Below are positions 25,356 to 33,752 of a stretch of 35,800 bases of DNA, piece by piece. The DNA lies in the NCBI GenBank assembly GCA_030531245.1, contig JAUNOA010000018.1, positions 1 through 35,800 of the forward strand. Reading direction: 5' to 3'. The stretch comes from Lachnospiraceae bacterium. GTDB lineage: Bacteria > Bacillota > Clostridia > Lachnospirales > Lachnospiraceae. Position 1 is the first letter of the stretch; every line of letters starts with the position of its first letter. Below the pieces are notes generated by a model. The model saw nothing but the letters and a program-made list of their open reading frames with translations. It was not told where the DNA came from and ran no database searches. A program made the position numbers and the translations under genes.

Positions 25356-26406
25356 CACTCAGCTCTGCCTCCTGATATTTTCTTAAAATAAAGGTAAATT
25401 TACTACCCTTTCCAACCTTACTGGATGCCCAGATTTTGCCTCCGTGGTCCTCAATGATCTTCTTGGAAATCGAAAGTCCTATCCCGCTTCCTCCGGTACC
25501 CGAGTTCCTTGAGGCATCCGTCCGGTAAAACCTGTCGAAAATTCTCGGCAGCTCCGATGCCTCCATTCCTTTCCCGTTATCCTCAATCTCAAATTTGACA
25601 AAGTCACCTTCATCCAAAAGAGATATCCTGATGCGTCCAGGTATCTTGTCCATATACTTGACCGCATTATTGACAATATTGTTTACAACCTTCGCCAGCT
25701 GTTCAACATCCGCAATAACTATATCATTCGGACTGGCATGCTGTTCGTGTGTAAAGATGATTCCTTTTGTCTCCAGATCGAGTCCGACATCTTCAACACA
25801 ATCATAGAAAAATTCCACCGGCGAAACCTTTTCGAATTTATACGGTATCTTGTTGGTATCGATTTTGGTATAGTATGTCAGCTCATCAATAAGTCTGGCC
25901 ATGTCATCGGCCTTATTATATATCGTCGTGATATATTTCTTCTGCTGCTCCGGAGTGGTCACGACTCCGTCCAGAATTCCCTCTGCATATCCCTTGATAG
26001 CCGTGATCGGTGTCTTAAGATCATGTGAAATGTTGCCGATAAGTTCGCGGTTCTCACGATCCAGTTTATTCCGTGTCTCAACATTATCCCTGATTTTGAT
26101 CCTCAGGTTTTCGAATTCCTGGCTAACTTCTCCTATCTCGTCGTTACTGTCTCTGTCCAGGATACGGTCAAAGTTCCCGTTTGCTACTGCCTTGATGGAT
26201 TCCCGCAGATCATCCATCGGTTCAGTAACCTCCTTCCTGAGCCATTTGAAAAGTCTGATCCCGCATACGACGATAACTACAACATCAATAATATATACAA
26301 AGAACACCTGCTCTCCTGTATGCGCAACGGCGTTAAACGTAATTGCAATAAGAAGTGCAAGTGCCACAAATAACAATGTCAAATGTTCACGAAGTCTTTT
26401 TTTCAT
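25348..26406 (-). CDS. Intramembrane-type sensor histidine kinase
   Basis: 352 residues. Two closely spaced membrane helices (about 10-28 and 34-51) leave an external loop of only a few residues. Then come a HAMP region (about 52-105), the H-box GNISHDLKTPITAIKGY, the N-box NNIVNNAVKY, and G-boxes DNGKGM and GTGGSGIGLSI. With no extracytoplasmic domain it probably senses membrane state or an associated protein, as known for intramembrane-sensing kinases. Its ATG overlaps the murA stop by four bases, so kinase synthesis is coupled to a peptidoglycan enzyme, pointing to an envelope-related signal (inference). Confidence 0.92.
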   Translation of the reverse strand: MKKRLREHLTLLFVALALLIAITFNAVAHTGEQVFFVYIIDVVVIVVCGIRLFKWLRKEVTEPMDDLRESIKAVANGNFDRILDRDSNDEIGEVSQEFENLRIKIRDNVETRNKLDRENRELIGNISHDLKTPITAIKGYAEGILDGVVTTPEQQKKYITTIYNKADDMARLIDELTYYTKIDTNKIPYKFEKVSPVEFFYDCVEDVGLDLETKGIIFTHEQHASPNDIVIADVEQLAKVVNNIVNNAVKYMDKIPGRIRISLLDEGDFVKFEIEDNGKGMEASELPRIFDRFYRTDASRNSGTGGSGIGLSISKKIIEDHGGKIWASSKVGKGSKFTFILRKYQEAELSDE

Positions 26407-27695
26407 CCAACCTTCATGGCAAATTTCTTTGCCTCACGTTCGGAATCCACAATATCAATGGTCGCACCGAGCTCTGCAAGTTTCTTCTCAAAATGCTCAT
26501 AACCTCTCTGAATGAACTCGATTTCATTGACTATGGTGATTCCGTCGGCAGCCAGTCCTGCAAGTACAAGTGCTGCTCCGGCACGAAGATCCGGTGCCGT
26601 AATCTGTGCAGGCGAGAATTCATTTATACCGTTGACTACTGCGATATTTCCTTCAACTCTTATATCGGCTCCCATACGAATCAGTTCATCGACATATTTG
26701 AATCTGCTGTCAAATATACTCTCGACTACCATACTCGTTCCGCTTGAGAGTGCAAGCAGTGTCGTAATCTGCGGCTGCATATCCGTCGGAAATCCCGGAT
26801 ACGGAAGTGTCATGATATTTGCAGGTTTTATAACCTCCGGGCCTATGACTCTGATTGCATCGTCATACTCAATAACAGTGCATCCGACTTCCTCCAGCTT
26901 TGCGGATACAGACTCCATATGCTTTGGAATTATATTTTTTACTGTAACATCCCCTTTTGTAATCGCTGCGGCACACATAAAAGTACCTGCCTCGATCTGA
27001 TCAGGAATGATAGAGTACTCCGTACCATGCAGCTTATTCACGCCCTTTATCCTGATGACATCTGTTCCTGCTCCGCGGATATTTGCTCCCATACTGTTCA
27101 GGAAGTTTGCCATATCAACGATATGCGGCTCCTTGGCTGCATTTCCTATAATGGTCCTGCCCTCTGCAAGCACCGCAGCCATCATGATATTGATCGTCGC
27201 ACCTACCGAAACCTTATCAAGATAAATCTCATCACCGACAAGCCTGTCAGCCTTTGCGATGACATTACCGTTCTCGATATGGATTTTGGCACCGAGAGCC
27301 CTGAATCCCTTGACATGCTGATCTATAGGTCTTGAACCGATCACACATCCGCCGGGAAGAGGAACTTCCGCCTCATGATGCTTTCCGAGAAGTGCCCCTA
27401 TAAAATAATAAGAAGCTCTCATCATACGCAGATAATCGTCATCGATAGCTGCGTTTCTGATAGAGCTTGTATTGATTCTGACTGTATTTCTGTCAATTCT
27501 TTCAACACTTGCGCCCAGTTCTTTCATGGCCTCAAGCATTATATTGGTGTCACGAACATCAGGTACATTGTCAATATGTACGTCTTCATCGGTGAGAATT
27601 GCCCCGGCAATGATGCCTAGTGCCGCATTCTTTGCACCACTGATATTTACTTCTCCTGTCAGCGGCAGTCCGCCTTTCATTATATATTGTGACAT
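26403..27695 (-). CDS. murA: UDP-GlcNAc 1-carboxyvinyltransferase
   Basis: 430 residues. It catalyses the first committed step of peptidoglycan synthesis, enolpyruvyl transfer from PEP to UDP-GlcNAc. Seen are the catalytic Lys22 in ISGAKNAAL, the fosfomycin-target Cys117 in PLPGGCVIGSRPIDQH, and the C-terminal RAGAALVLAGLAADG motif. The Cys is intact, so intrinsic fosfomycin insensitivity through a Cys-to-Asp change is not predicted. GGAAGG precedes the ATG at 27695. It heads the murA, kinase, regulator, purO, purH transcription unit. Confidence 0.97.
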   Translation of the reverse strand: MSQYIMKGGLPLTGEVNISGAKNAALGIIAGAILTDEDVHIDNVPDVRDTNIMLEAMKELGASVERIDRNTVRINTSSIRNAAIDDDYLRMMRASYYFIGALLGKHHEAEVPLPGGCVIGSRPIDQHVKGFRALGAKIHIENGNVIAKADRLVGDEIYLDKVSVGATINIMMAAVLAEGRTIIGNAAKEPHIVDMANFLNSMGANIRGAGTDVIRIKGVNKLHGTEYSIIPDQIEAGTFMCAAAITKGDVTVKNIIPKHMESVSAKLEEVGCTVIEYDDAIRVIGPEVIKPANIMTLPYPGFPTDMQPQITTLLALSSGTSMVVESIFDSRFKYVDELIRMGADIRVEGNIAVVNGINEFSPAQITAPDLRAGAALVLAGLAADGITIVNEIEFIQRGYEHFEKKLAELGATIDIVDSEREAKKFAMKVG

Positions 27696-27720
27696 AAAAT
27701 CCTTCCACTCAAACTGTTGT

Positions 27721-27749
27721 ATTATAACACATAATCAGTCCGAGGTAAA
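27721..27749 (-). promoter_or_regulatory. Promoter of the murA operon
   Basis: On the minus strand TTTACC (27744-27749) and TATAAT (27721-27726) are 17 bases apart, and TG one base before TATAAT makes it an extended -10 element. The -35 box lies inside the last codons of the upstream gene. Confidence 0.75.
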
Positions 27750-30173
27750 GTTGCATGAAAAATCCCCTCCGCCTCTGGCAAACATCTCACCTGCTTCATC
27801 CTGATTATGATACTCACGTTCCTTTTTGTTAAGATCAAACATCGAAACCGTGGTTTTATCATAAGCATAAATAGCGACGGCCCTTCCACTGTCCGTATAT
27901 GCCAGAACCGGGATTTTTCTGCTTACAAAGTATAATGCCTCACGAAGTGTGATTCCGTACAGATCAAACAATTCACCGTTCGATCTTTCCTTAAGCAGAT
28001 CCGTACTGACTTCTTCAACTCCGTCTATGATACGCGTCGTAACCATCGCCGGTCTGCAATAGAAAGTCGACCCGTTATAGCGAACACTGCCCATGTTATT
28101 GTATGCCGTATCAATAGCTTTACTTACTTCGTCGGTCACGCACTTAAGTTCATTATCGCCATATGCGTAAAATCTGTTATCCGTACCGAGTTTTATTCCC
28201 GTTACCATCGTTCCGTCACTGACTATAGTGGTCGAAGCCGCAACCTTTACCCCGCGGCCTTTGACATCTTCGCCGATCTGAACATAGCAGACACGAAGTT
28301 TGAAATCATCCATATAAGTTCCTGTATCTTCATTTCTTTCGGGAACTTCTGTACTGCTTGCGATAGTATCCTCTCCTGCCTCAGTAAAATCACCCGCTTC
28401 GTTTTTGGTCAAAAGAGTCATATTTATACGTCCGTCATGAACACTGATCTGTCCGATATACTCTCCCTCTCTGTCATAACGCTTCATGACATTGAGATTA
28501 TCATCCATGATTTCAACTGCACTGGCGGGTATGCTTCTGACTATACCGTTGACTCTGCTTACATTGCTTTTATCGTGTATACTGATTACTATGTCACGTC
28601 CTATAAATCCCTCGGCCTTCAGCACCATCCCGCTGTCTGCACGGATTTCCTGCTTCTTACCGGAATCCAGATCCAGGACATTGATGATTTCCGATCCGAG
28701 CCTGTCATTATCCTCCTGCCATGCAAGCTTCTGCATGTTTTTGTTTATCTGATAGTTTCCGTCAAGCAGACCCTCAGCCAGCACAATATGACTTGCGTCC
28801 TTGGTATCTATGCCATAGAAATTGCCGTCGATTTTGATATAAAGGATATTCTCATCGCTCAAATACGCAAACTCCTTTACATCTTTCTCAATACTTTCAA
28901 AGGTTCTCTCTATCGGAAGGAAAAACACCTCTGTAACAGTATCACTTTCGGTATCGTAATTCATCAGTGCCATTCCGGTCTCACCCTCATGTGCACCTCT
29001 GTTCATGTATCCGTACAGCAGAAACGTCAGATTCCCGGTCTCATCACTTTTAATAAGATGAATATTGTGCCTGCGGTAACCGTCCGTCATGTCATTGCCG
29101 TCATTGCTTCTGAAAGAAAAGATATTTTCAACAGTTTTCTTTTCACTGTTGAAGCACCACAGATCCCTGGTTGCAAGGAAATACACTCTCTTTCCGTCAG
29201 GAGTCCTCATACTCTCCAGGTCTTCTTCCTTGTTGATTCCCAGATTGATCCTCTTGCCTGAGACCTTACCGATCCCGGTATAAACCTCACGGATATTTCT
29301 TGAGAAATTAAGCATATAGAGTCTGCTGAGTCCCATACGCATCGTGTATGTCTCGGATATTTCAAATATTTCAGTATCATTATCCTGAAGTTCCCTGCGT
29401 GCGGTGTAGTCGAGATGCACCTCCCCGGTATTTCCGTCAAAAAAGCAGAACCTCATATCCTTGTTGTCATCAGGTATGAGTTTAAGTCCGTTATATGCAA
29501 GATTGTTAAATGTCGACTTGAGGTTGGTGTACTCCAGAGTTGAATCATCCGCACTTCCGTCGGTCTCGACATAAGTCGTGTTCTCCACCGCATCATCGTA
29601 ATTGAAATTTCGTGCCGAAAAATCTTTTACAAGGGCGATCATACTTGCCGCCAGCTCATCTTCCCCGCTCTGGAGGAGTCTGGTATAATAATGCACTTCT
29701 CCCGCTTCCTGCGTATGCAGACATACATCAAGTCTGTACTCTTTGTTTTTCACGATAAGATTCGGAAGCTGTATATACATCCTGATTCCGGATTCATCAC
29801 GTGCAGTCTCCGTGATCTCGGCCTTATCGATAAGACCGGTAAGATCCGCATTTCTGATTTCATATTCGGCGTTCAGTATGTTTACATCATTGCTTTCCGC
29901 ATAAAGTGCGAGTCTTCTGTTATCCGGAAGAAGCGTAAGGGTATCCGCTGTTTCCTCATAACTGACAGGACTGGTATGTCCCCTCATACAGTTCATCTTA
30001 TTATCCAGCATATCGACCCAGATAACCGGGAGTCTGGATTCTTCAAGTGTAGTAGAATAAACCTCATCTTGCAGGACGGATTCTTTCTGTCTGAGGACAA
30101 AGAAAACGACCAGCGCAATGAGGAATACTCCCGTGATAATCAATATTCTGTATTGTATTTTCAGCTTATCCAA
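27735..30173 (-). CDS. Uncharacterised membrane-anchored 812-aa protein
   Basis: One membrane helix (about 10-27) after a basic N-terminus, then about 780 extracytoplasmic residues. The middle (about 220-600) is beta-rich with repeated short strands and phrases such as RTPDGKRVYFLATRDLWCF and LSDENILYIKIDGNFYGIDT, suggesting a beta-propeller. The last 120 residues (TLREALYFVSRKIPVLAYTD, then AVAIYAYDK) recall the C39-like papain-type fold but show no catalytic Cys-His pair, so it would be a non-enzymatic relic. The start is TTG 30173, overlapping the thrC stop by 13 bases with only a weak ribosome site; no better start precedes the membrane helix. It sits between thrC and murA. I do not recognise a named family. 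Confidence 0.8.
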   Translation of the reverse strand: MDKLKIQYRILIITGVFLIALVVFFVLRQKESVLQDEVYSTTLEESRLPVIWVDMLDNKMNCMRGHTSPVSYEETADTLTLLPDNRRLALYAESNDVNILNAEYEIRNADLTGLIDKAEITETARDESGIRMYIQLPNLIVKNKEYRLDVCLHTQEAGEVHYYTRLLQSGEDELAASMIALVKDFSARNFNYDDAVENTTYVETDGSADDSTLEYTNLKSTFNNLAYNGLKLIPDDNKDMRFCFFDGNTGEVHLDYTARRELQDNDTEIFEISETYTMRMGLSRLYMLNFSRNIREVYTGIGKVSGKRINLGINKEEDLESMRTPDGKRVYFLATRDLWCFNSEKKTVENIFSFRSNDGNDMTDGYRRHNIHLIKSDETGNLTFLLYGYMNRGAHEGETGMALMNYDTESDTVTEVFFLPIERTFESIEKDVKEFAYLSDENILYIKIDGNFYGIDTKDASHIVLAEGLLDGNYQINKNMQKLAWQEDNDRLGSEIINVLDLDSGKKQEIRADSGMVLKAEGFIGRDIVISIHDKSNVSRVNGIVRSIPASAVEIMDDNLNVMKRYDREGEYIGQISVHDGRINMTLLTKNEAGDFTEAGEDTIASSTEVPERNEDTGTYMDDFKLRVCYVQIGEDVKGRGVKVAASTTIVSDGTMVTGIKLGTDNRFYAYGDNELKCVTDEVSKAIDTAYNNMGSVRYNGSTFYCRPAMVTTRIIDGVEEVSTDLLKERSNGELFDLYGITLREALYFVSRKIPVLAYTDSGRAVAIYAYDKTTVSMFDLNKKEREYHNQDEAGEMFARGGGDFSCNFTSD

Positions 30174-31648
30174 TCTATAGCCTGACGAACTGTCTCTTTC
30201 ATATTATCTTTTTCACATTCCGCTTTATGCCTTACCTCGAGAGTCTTAAGCTCTTTTACGGCATTCGGAACGGATGTGTTGCTTATCTCCGAAAGTCTGT
30301 CAATGATTTCGAAATCATCGCCTTCCGCCTGTCCTGTGATAGCCCCGACAACAGCCTTTGAGAACTTATACGGACTTGCCGTGGAAGCTATAACGGTAAC
30401 CTTATCATCTTTTGTGCGGTTCCTGTAATCTTCGTATACTGCAGCGGCCACTCCGGTATGGGTATCGATTACATACCCGGTCCTGTCGTACAGATCTTTG
30501 ATTTTTTTATGGACTCGTTCCTCATCTGCATATCCGCCTGCGAAATCCCTCATATAATCTTTCATGGATGAGGATACTTCATATTCACCTGTCCGGGAAA
30601 GACTTTCCATCAGCCTTGAATTGCACTGTGCATCACAGCCGGAACTTAAGTATATAAGTCTCTCTAGATTGCTTGAAACGAGGATGTCCATCGACGGGGA
30701 ATCCGTAAGCACGAATTCACGGTTTTTGTCATAAACACCCGTCTCGAAGAAATCATACAGAACCTTGTTGTCATTGGATGCGCAGATAAGTCTGTCAACA
30801 GGCAGACCCATGCACTTTGCCATGTATGCCGCCAGTATATTTCCGAAATTTCCCGTGGGAACACTGATGTTGATTTTACCGTTTTCACCGATCCTGCCGC
30901 ATTCGAGAAGCTTTACATATGAATAAACATAGTAAACTATCTGCGGAACCAGGCGGCCGATATTGATTGAATTGGCGCTTGAGAGTCTGACACCTTTTTT
31001 TCTGAGTTCTTCGGCAAACTCCGCGTCACCGAATATTTTCTTTACTCCGGTCTGTGCATCGTCAAAGTTTCCGTGGATTGCGACTGCGGTCACATTGGCT
31101 CCGCGCTGTGTAGTCATCTGCAGCTGCTGGATGTGACTGACTCCGCCCTTCGGGAAAAATACTATGATGCCTGTTCCCGGTACATCGGCAAATCCTGCCA
31201 TCGCGGCTTTTCCCGTATCACCGCTCGTTGCAGTGAGTATTATGATCTTATCGCTGACATTGTTTTTCTTTGCTGCAACGGTCATAAGATGCGGCAGTAT
31301 TGAGAGTGCCATATCCTTGAAAGCAATGGTTGCTCCGTGATACAACTCAAGATAATATGCTCCGTCGGCATACGTGATCGGTGCTATCTCCTCCGTGTCG
31401 AATTTTTCATCGTATGCACCCGCGATGCACTCACACAGTTCTTCCTTCGTATAATCCGTCAGATACAGTTTCATAACCTCATACGCGATCTCCTGATATG
31501 TTTTTCCGCAGAGGTCTTTAACATTAAAATCAAATTCCGGAATGCGGTCCGGCATGAACAGTCCTCCGTCACATGCGAGGCCTTTGAGAATCGCCTGAGA
31601 TGCCGTTATATTTTTTTCTCCGCCTCTTGTGCTGTTGTAATAAATCAT
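30161..31648 (-). CDS. thrC: Threonine synthase
   Basis: 495 residues, a fold-type II PLP enzyme converting O-phosphohomoserine to threonine. N-terminal YYNSTRG is typical of the long ThrC class. The PLP lysine is Lys111 in GATIAFKDMAL, and the phosphate/PLP-binding motifs TATSGDTGKAA and SVPTGNFGN are present. AAAGGA precedes the ATG at 31648. Neither hom nor thrB is nearby. No T-box is seen in the 73-base upstream gap. Confidence 0.96.
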   Translation of the reverse strand: MIYYNSTRGGEKNITASQAILKGLACDGGLFMPDRIPEFDFNVKDLCGKTYQEIAYEVMKLYLTDYTKEELCECIAGAYDEKFDTEEIAPITYADGAYYLELYHGATIAFKDMALSILPHLMTVAAKKNNVSDKIIILTATSGDTGKAAMAGFADVPGTGIIVFFPKGGVSHIQQLQMTTQRGANVTAVAIHGNFDDAQTGVKKIFGDAEFAEELRKKGVRLSSANSINIGRLVPQIVYYVYSYVKLLECGRIGENGKINISVPTGNFGNILAAYMAKCMGLPVDRLICASNDNKVLYDFFETGVYDKNREFVLTDSPSMDILVSSNLERLIYLSSGCDAQCNSRLMESLSRTGEYEVSSSMKDYMRDFAGGYADEERVHKKIKDLYDRTGYVIDTHTGVAAAVYEDYRNRTKDDKVTVIASTASPYKFSKAVVGAITGQAEGDDFEIIDRLSEISNTSVPNAVKELKTLEVRHKAECEKDNMKETVRQAIDWIS

Positions 31649-31704
31649 ATTATGTCCTTTCTTTGCTGATGCTTTATATACGATGTGAATACTTCCGGCT
31701 GTTT

Positions 31705-31713
31705 ATTATATCA
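31705..31713 (-). promoter_or_regulatory. Extended -10 promoter candidate for thrC
   Basis: On the minus strand TGATATAAT forms an extended -10 element shortly after the upstream stop codon, giving a leader of about 50 bases. No convincing -35 box is present. Confidence 0.5.
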
Positions 31714-31721
31714 CAGGAGTA

Positions 31722-32573
31722 TCAGAAGTGCCTTCCGCCGCCACCTCCGCCATGGAATGTACCCGAACCTCCCATATGTATCGTGCTCTGTCCATGGGAA
31801 CCCGAACTCTTGTTTCCTGTAGCTATCGGTATGATACGTCTTGTTACCTGACGGTCCAGCAGATCATCTCCGGCTGCCGCAAATGCAAATGCACAGGTAG
31901 CCTGATATGCAAGTCTGAAATTCTGCGACTGAGATTTTTCTTTCTTCATCGCATATTCATCTTTAATATTCTTAATCACAAGCAGTCCGATGATTCCCGG
32001 AATCAATACCGCTATGATGATTTCAAATAAAGTCAGTCTCTTTACCGGTGATTCCGCTTCCGTCTCTATAACAGTGTGCTGATCCGCCTCGATCCCCTGA
32101 CGATAATAATCAAGAAGTCTCGCGGCACATCTCTCAATCGCGGCCTTGTAATCACCGTCTGACAGATACTCATACAATGTATCATCACCGTCGGTCATGT
32201 TATAAATACGGGCATCCGTAAAATAGTTTATCGCCTGCCCCGTTGTACCTAAATAAACTGTGCGGTCTTCCATATCAATGAAGATCACAACTCCCCTTTT
32301 ATCTTCACCGAATCCGAATCCGTTATAATCGTAAAAATCATCCGCATACTGACGAAGCGTCTTTCCGTCCTTGTAGTCCGAAGTCAGGGCAACGATATCC
32401 ATGTCCATTTCCTGCGAAACCACATCAAGCTCCTCATTCAGCTGCGCAGCCTCATCCTGTGACAGAATTCCGGCATAGTCATAAACCCTTTTCTCTGTGC
32501 CTGCAAATGCTGACGTGGTCCCGATGAGTACCATGAGCACTGCGCTTATCATTAACAATAACAGTTTTTTCAT
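31722..32573 (-). CDS. TPM-domain (YgcG/YdjH-like) membrane protein
   Basis: 283 residues. A signal peptide (basic MKK, hydrophobic to about AFAG) precedes a TPM domain (about 28-150) with VYDYAGILSQDEAAQLNEEL and RGVVIFIDMEDRTVYLGTTGQ. A membrane helix follows (about 180-200), then a cytoplasmic segment, and the C-terminus is Gly/His-rich (GGSGTFHGGGGGG). ATG 32573 is chosen because GGGGAGG lies just upstream. It is the third gene of the SPFH/zinc-ribbon/TPM module and corresponds in order and type to Bacillus ydjH. Confidence 0.88.
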   Translation of the reverse strand: MKKLLLLMISAVLMVLIGTTSAFAGTEKRVYDYAGILSQDEAAQLNEELDVVSQEMDMDIVALTSDYKDGKTLRQYADDFYDYNGFGFGEDKRGVVIFIDMEDRTVYLGTTGQAINYFTDARIYNMTDGDDTLYEYLSDGDYKAAIERCAARLLDYYRQGIEADQHTVIETEAESPVKRLTLFEIIIAVLIPGIIGLLVIKNIKDEYAMKKEKSQSQNFRLAYQATCAFAFAAAGDDLLDRQVTRRIIPIATGNKSSGSHGQSTIHMGGSGTFHGGGGGGRHF

Positions 32574-32586
32574 GCGTACCTCCCCG

Positions 32587-33666
32587 TCAGAATACAAAAT
32601 AGAACAGGGCCAGCAATGCGATGAACACCGGTATGAATATCAAAAGGAAAGTCCTGATAAGTCTTCCCTTGTCAACCGGAAGTTCTCCGATGGTCTTGCC
32701 CGTCTGTCCGTTTATCGAGAAATAGTATATCCTTCCGCCGTCATTGTATGTAAGTGTCCATACCGGCATAAGCGCATATTCCCATTTCTCGCCATCTACA
32801 GTTATATTGTCCTCGTTTACATTTATATCTCCGTATTCAGCTACCGCGCTCTTGAGCTGACTTACGGCATAGTCCTTTACTTCCTGACGCATTTCGTCCT
32901 GCATGTCGCCGCTTTCGATGTCACGCTTTTCCGCAAAAAATCCGGACAGATAACTCATGTTGAACGGCTGCATCCCGTCATCATTGTAGTCAAAAGGAAG
33001 CACTCCGTCCGCCAGAACCTTGTTTGCCTTTTTAAGAGCATTTCTGAAAACATGCGTCACCTTCATATCTCCGCTGCGGACAACATGGTATTTGCTTCTC
33101 TCCGTAGTCTCATATGCACCGTCGGTATAGACTTTGGTCCTTATCGCATCCGTATCGATATTGCCGCTTACATTGCAGGTATACATCAGGTACGGAAAAT
33201 ATACTCCTGTAAATTTCTCGATCTGTTTTTTATCATAAAAAGCCTTGGGTACATACTTTTTTCTCGAGATCCATTTTTCAAAAATCTCAAGAGCTTTATC
33301 TCTGGAGATTTTGAACGGAATGACATAATCCGGTTTGTCTTCTCCGGACAGCCGTCCCGAAAGTACTATCGGGTTATGACAATAATAACAGAATGTCGCC
33401 GCTGTCGTCTCATCCGTGACTATTGTCGCACCGCAGCTGGGACATGTATATACTTTTGATCCTGACACATCACCAGTCTGATCTGCATCAGAAGTATAAG
33501 AAGCAGGCCCGGCATTGTCTCCGGCCTGCTCCTTGCTATCGGTTATCTTGTCCATTTCCGCCTGCGTAAAACTGCCTCTGCAGTACTCGCAGGTATGCGT
33601 ACCGGTCTTCGGGTCGAATTTCAGAGGACCGCCGCAATTCGGACACTTGTATTGGATTAAATCCAT
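32587..33666 (-). CDS. Zinc-ribbon membrane protein (YdjG-like)
   Basis: 359 residues. It has two N-terminal zinc ribbons (CPNCGG with CEYC, about residues 8-30; CPSC with CYYC, about 75-97), a middle domain of unknown fold (about 110-330), and one C-terminal membrane helix (about 337-357). The C-terminal anchor places the ribbons in the cytoplasm. AAAGGTGG precedes the ATG at 33666. It lies between the SPFH gene and the TPM gene, the arrangement of Bacillus ydjI-ydjG-ydjH-type loci. It probably helps assemble or recruit the SPFH protein at the membrane (inference). Confidence 0.86.
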   Translation of the reverse strand: MDLIQYKCPNCGGPLKFDPKTGTHTCEYCRGSFTQAEMDKITDSKEQAGDNAGPASYTSDADQTGDVSGSKVYTCPSCGATIVTDETTAATFCYYCHNPIVLSGRLSGEDKPDYVIPFKISRDKALEIFEKWISRKKYVPKAFYDKKQIEKFTGVYFPYLMYTCNVSGNIDTDAIRTKVYTDGAYETTERSKYHVVRSGDMKVTHVFRNALKKANKVLADGVLPFDYNDDGMQPFNMSYLSGFFAEKRDIESGDMQDEMRQEVKDYAVSQLKSAVAEYGDINVNEDNITVDGEKWEYALMPVWTLTYNDGGRIYYFSINGQTGKTIGELPVDKGRLIRTFLLIFIPVFIALLALFYFVF

Positions 33667-33752
33667 TCAGATCCACCTTTTTATTTTTAATTTCTGATAC
33701 GCCGCCGCACTCTGTCCGGCCGCGCAGTCGTTTTCTGCCGTCTGCCGGCAGA

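Noticed and set aside
25901..26515. 204-residue plus-strand ORF
   Set aside because: Antisense shadow across the kinase and murA ends; both sense genes are unmistakable.
28437..29261. 274-residue plus-strand ORF
   Set aside because: Antisense to the 812-residue protein, lacks a ribosome site and has a composition typical of complementary-strand reading.
31649..31721. T-box or threonine attenuator before thrC
   Set aside because: The gap is only 73 bases, with no T-box sequence, specifier stem or terminator hairpin.
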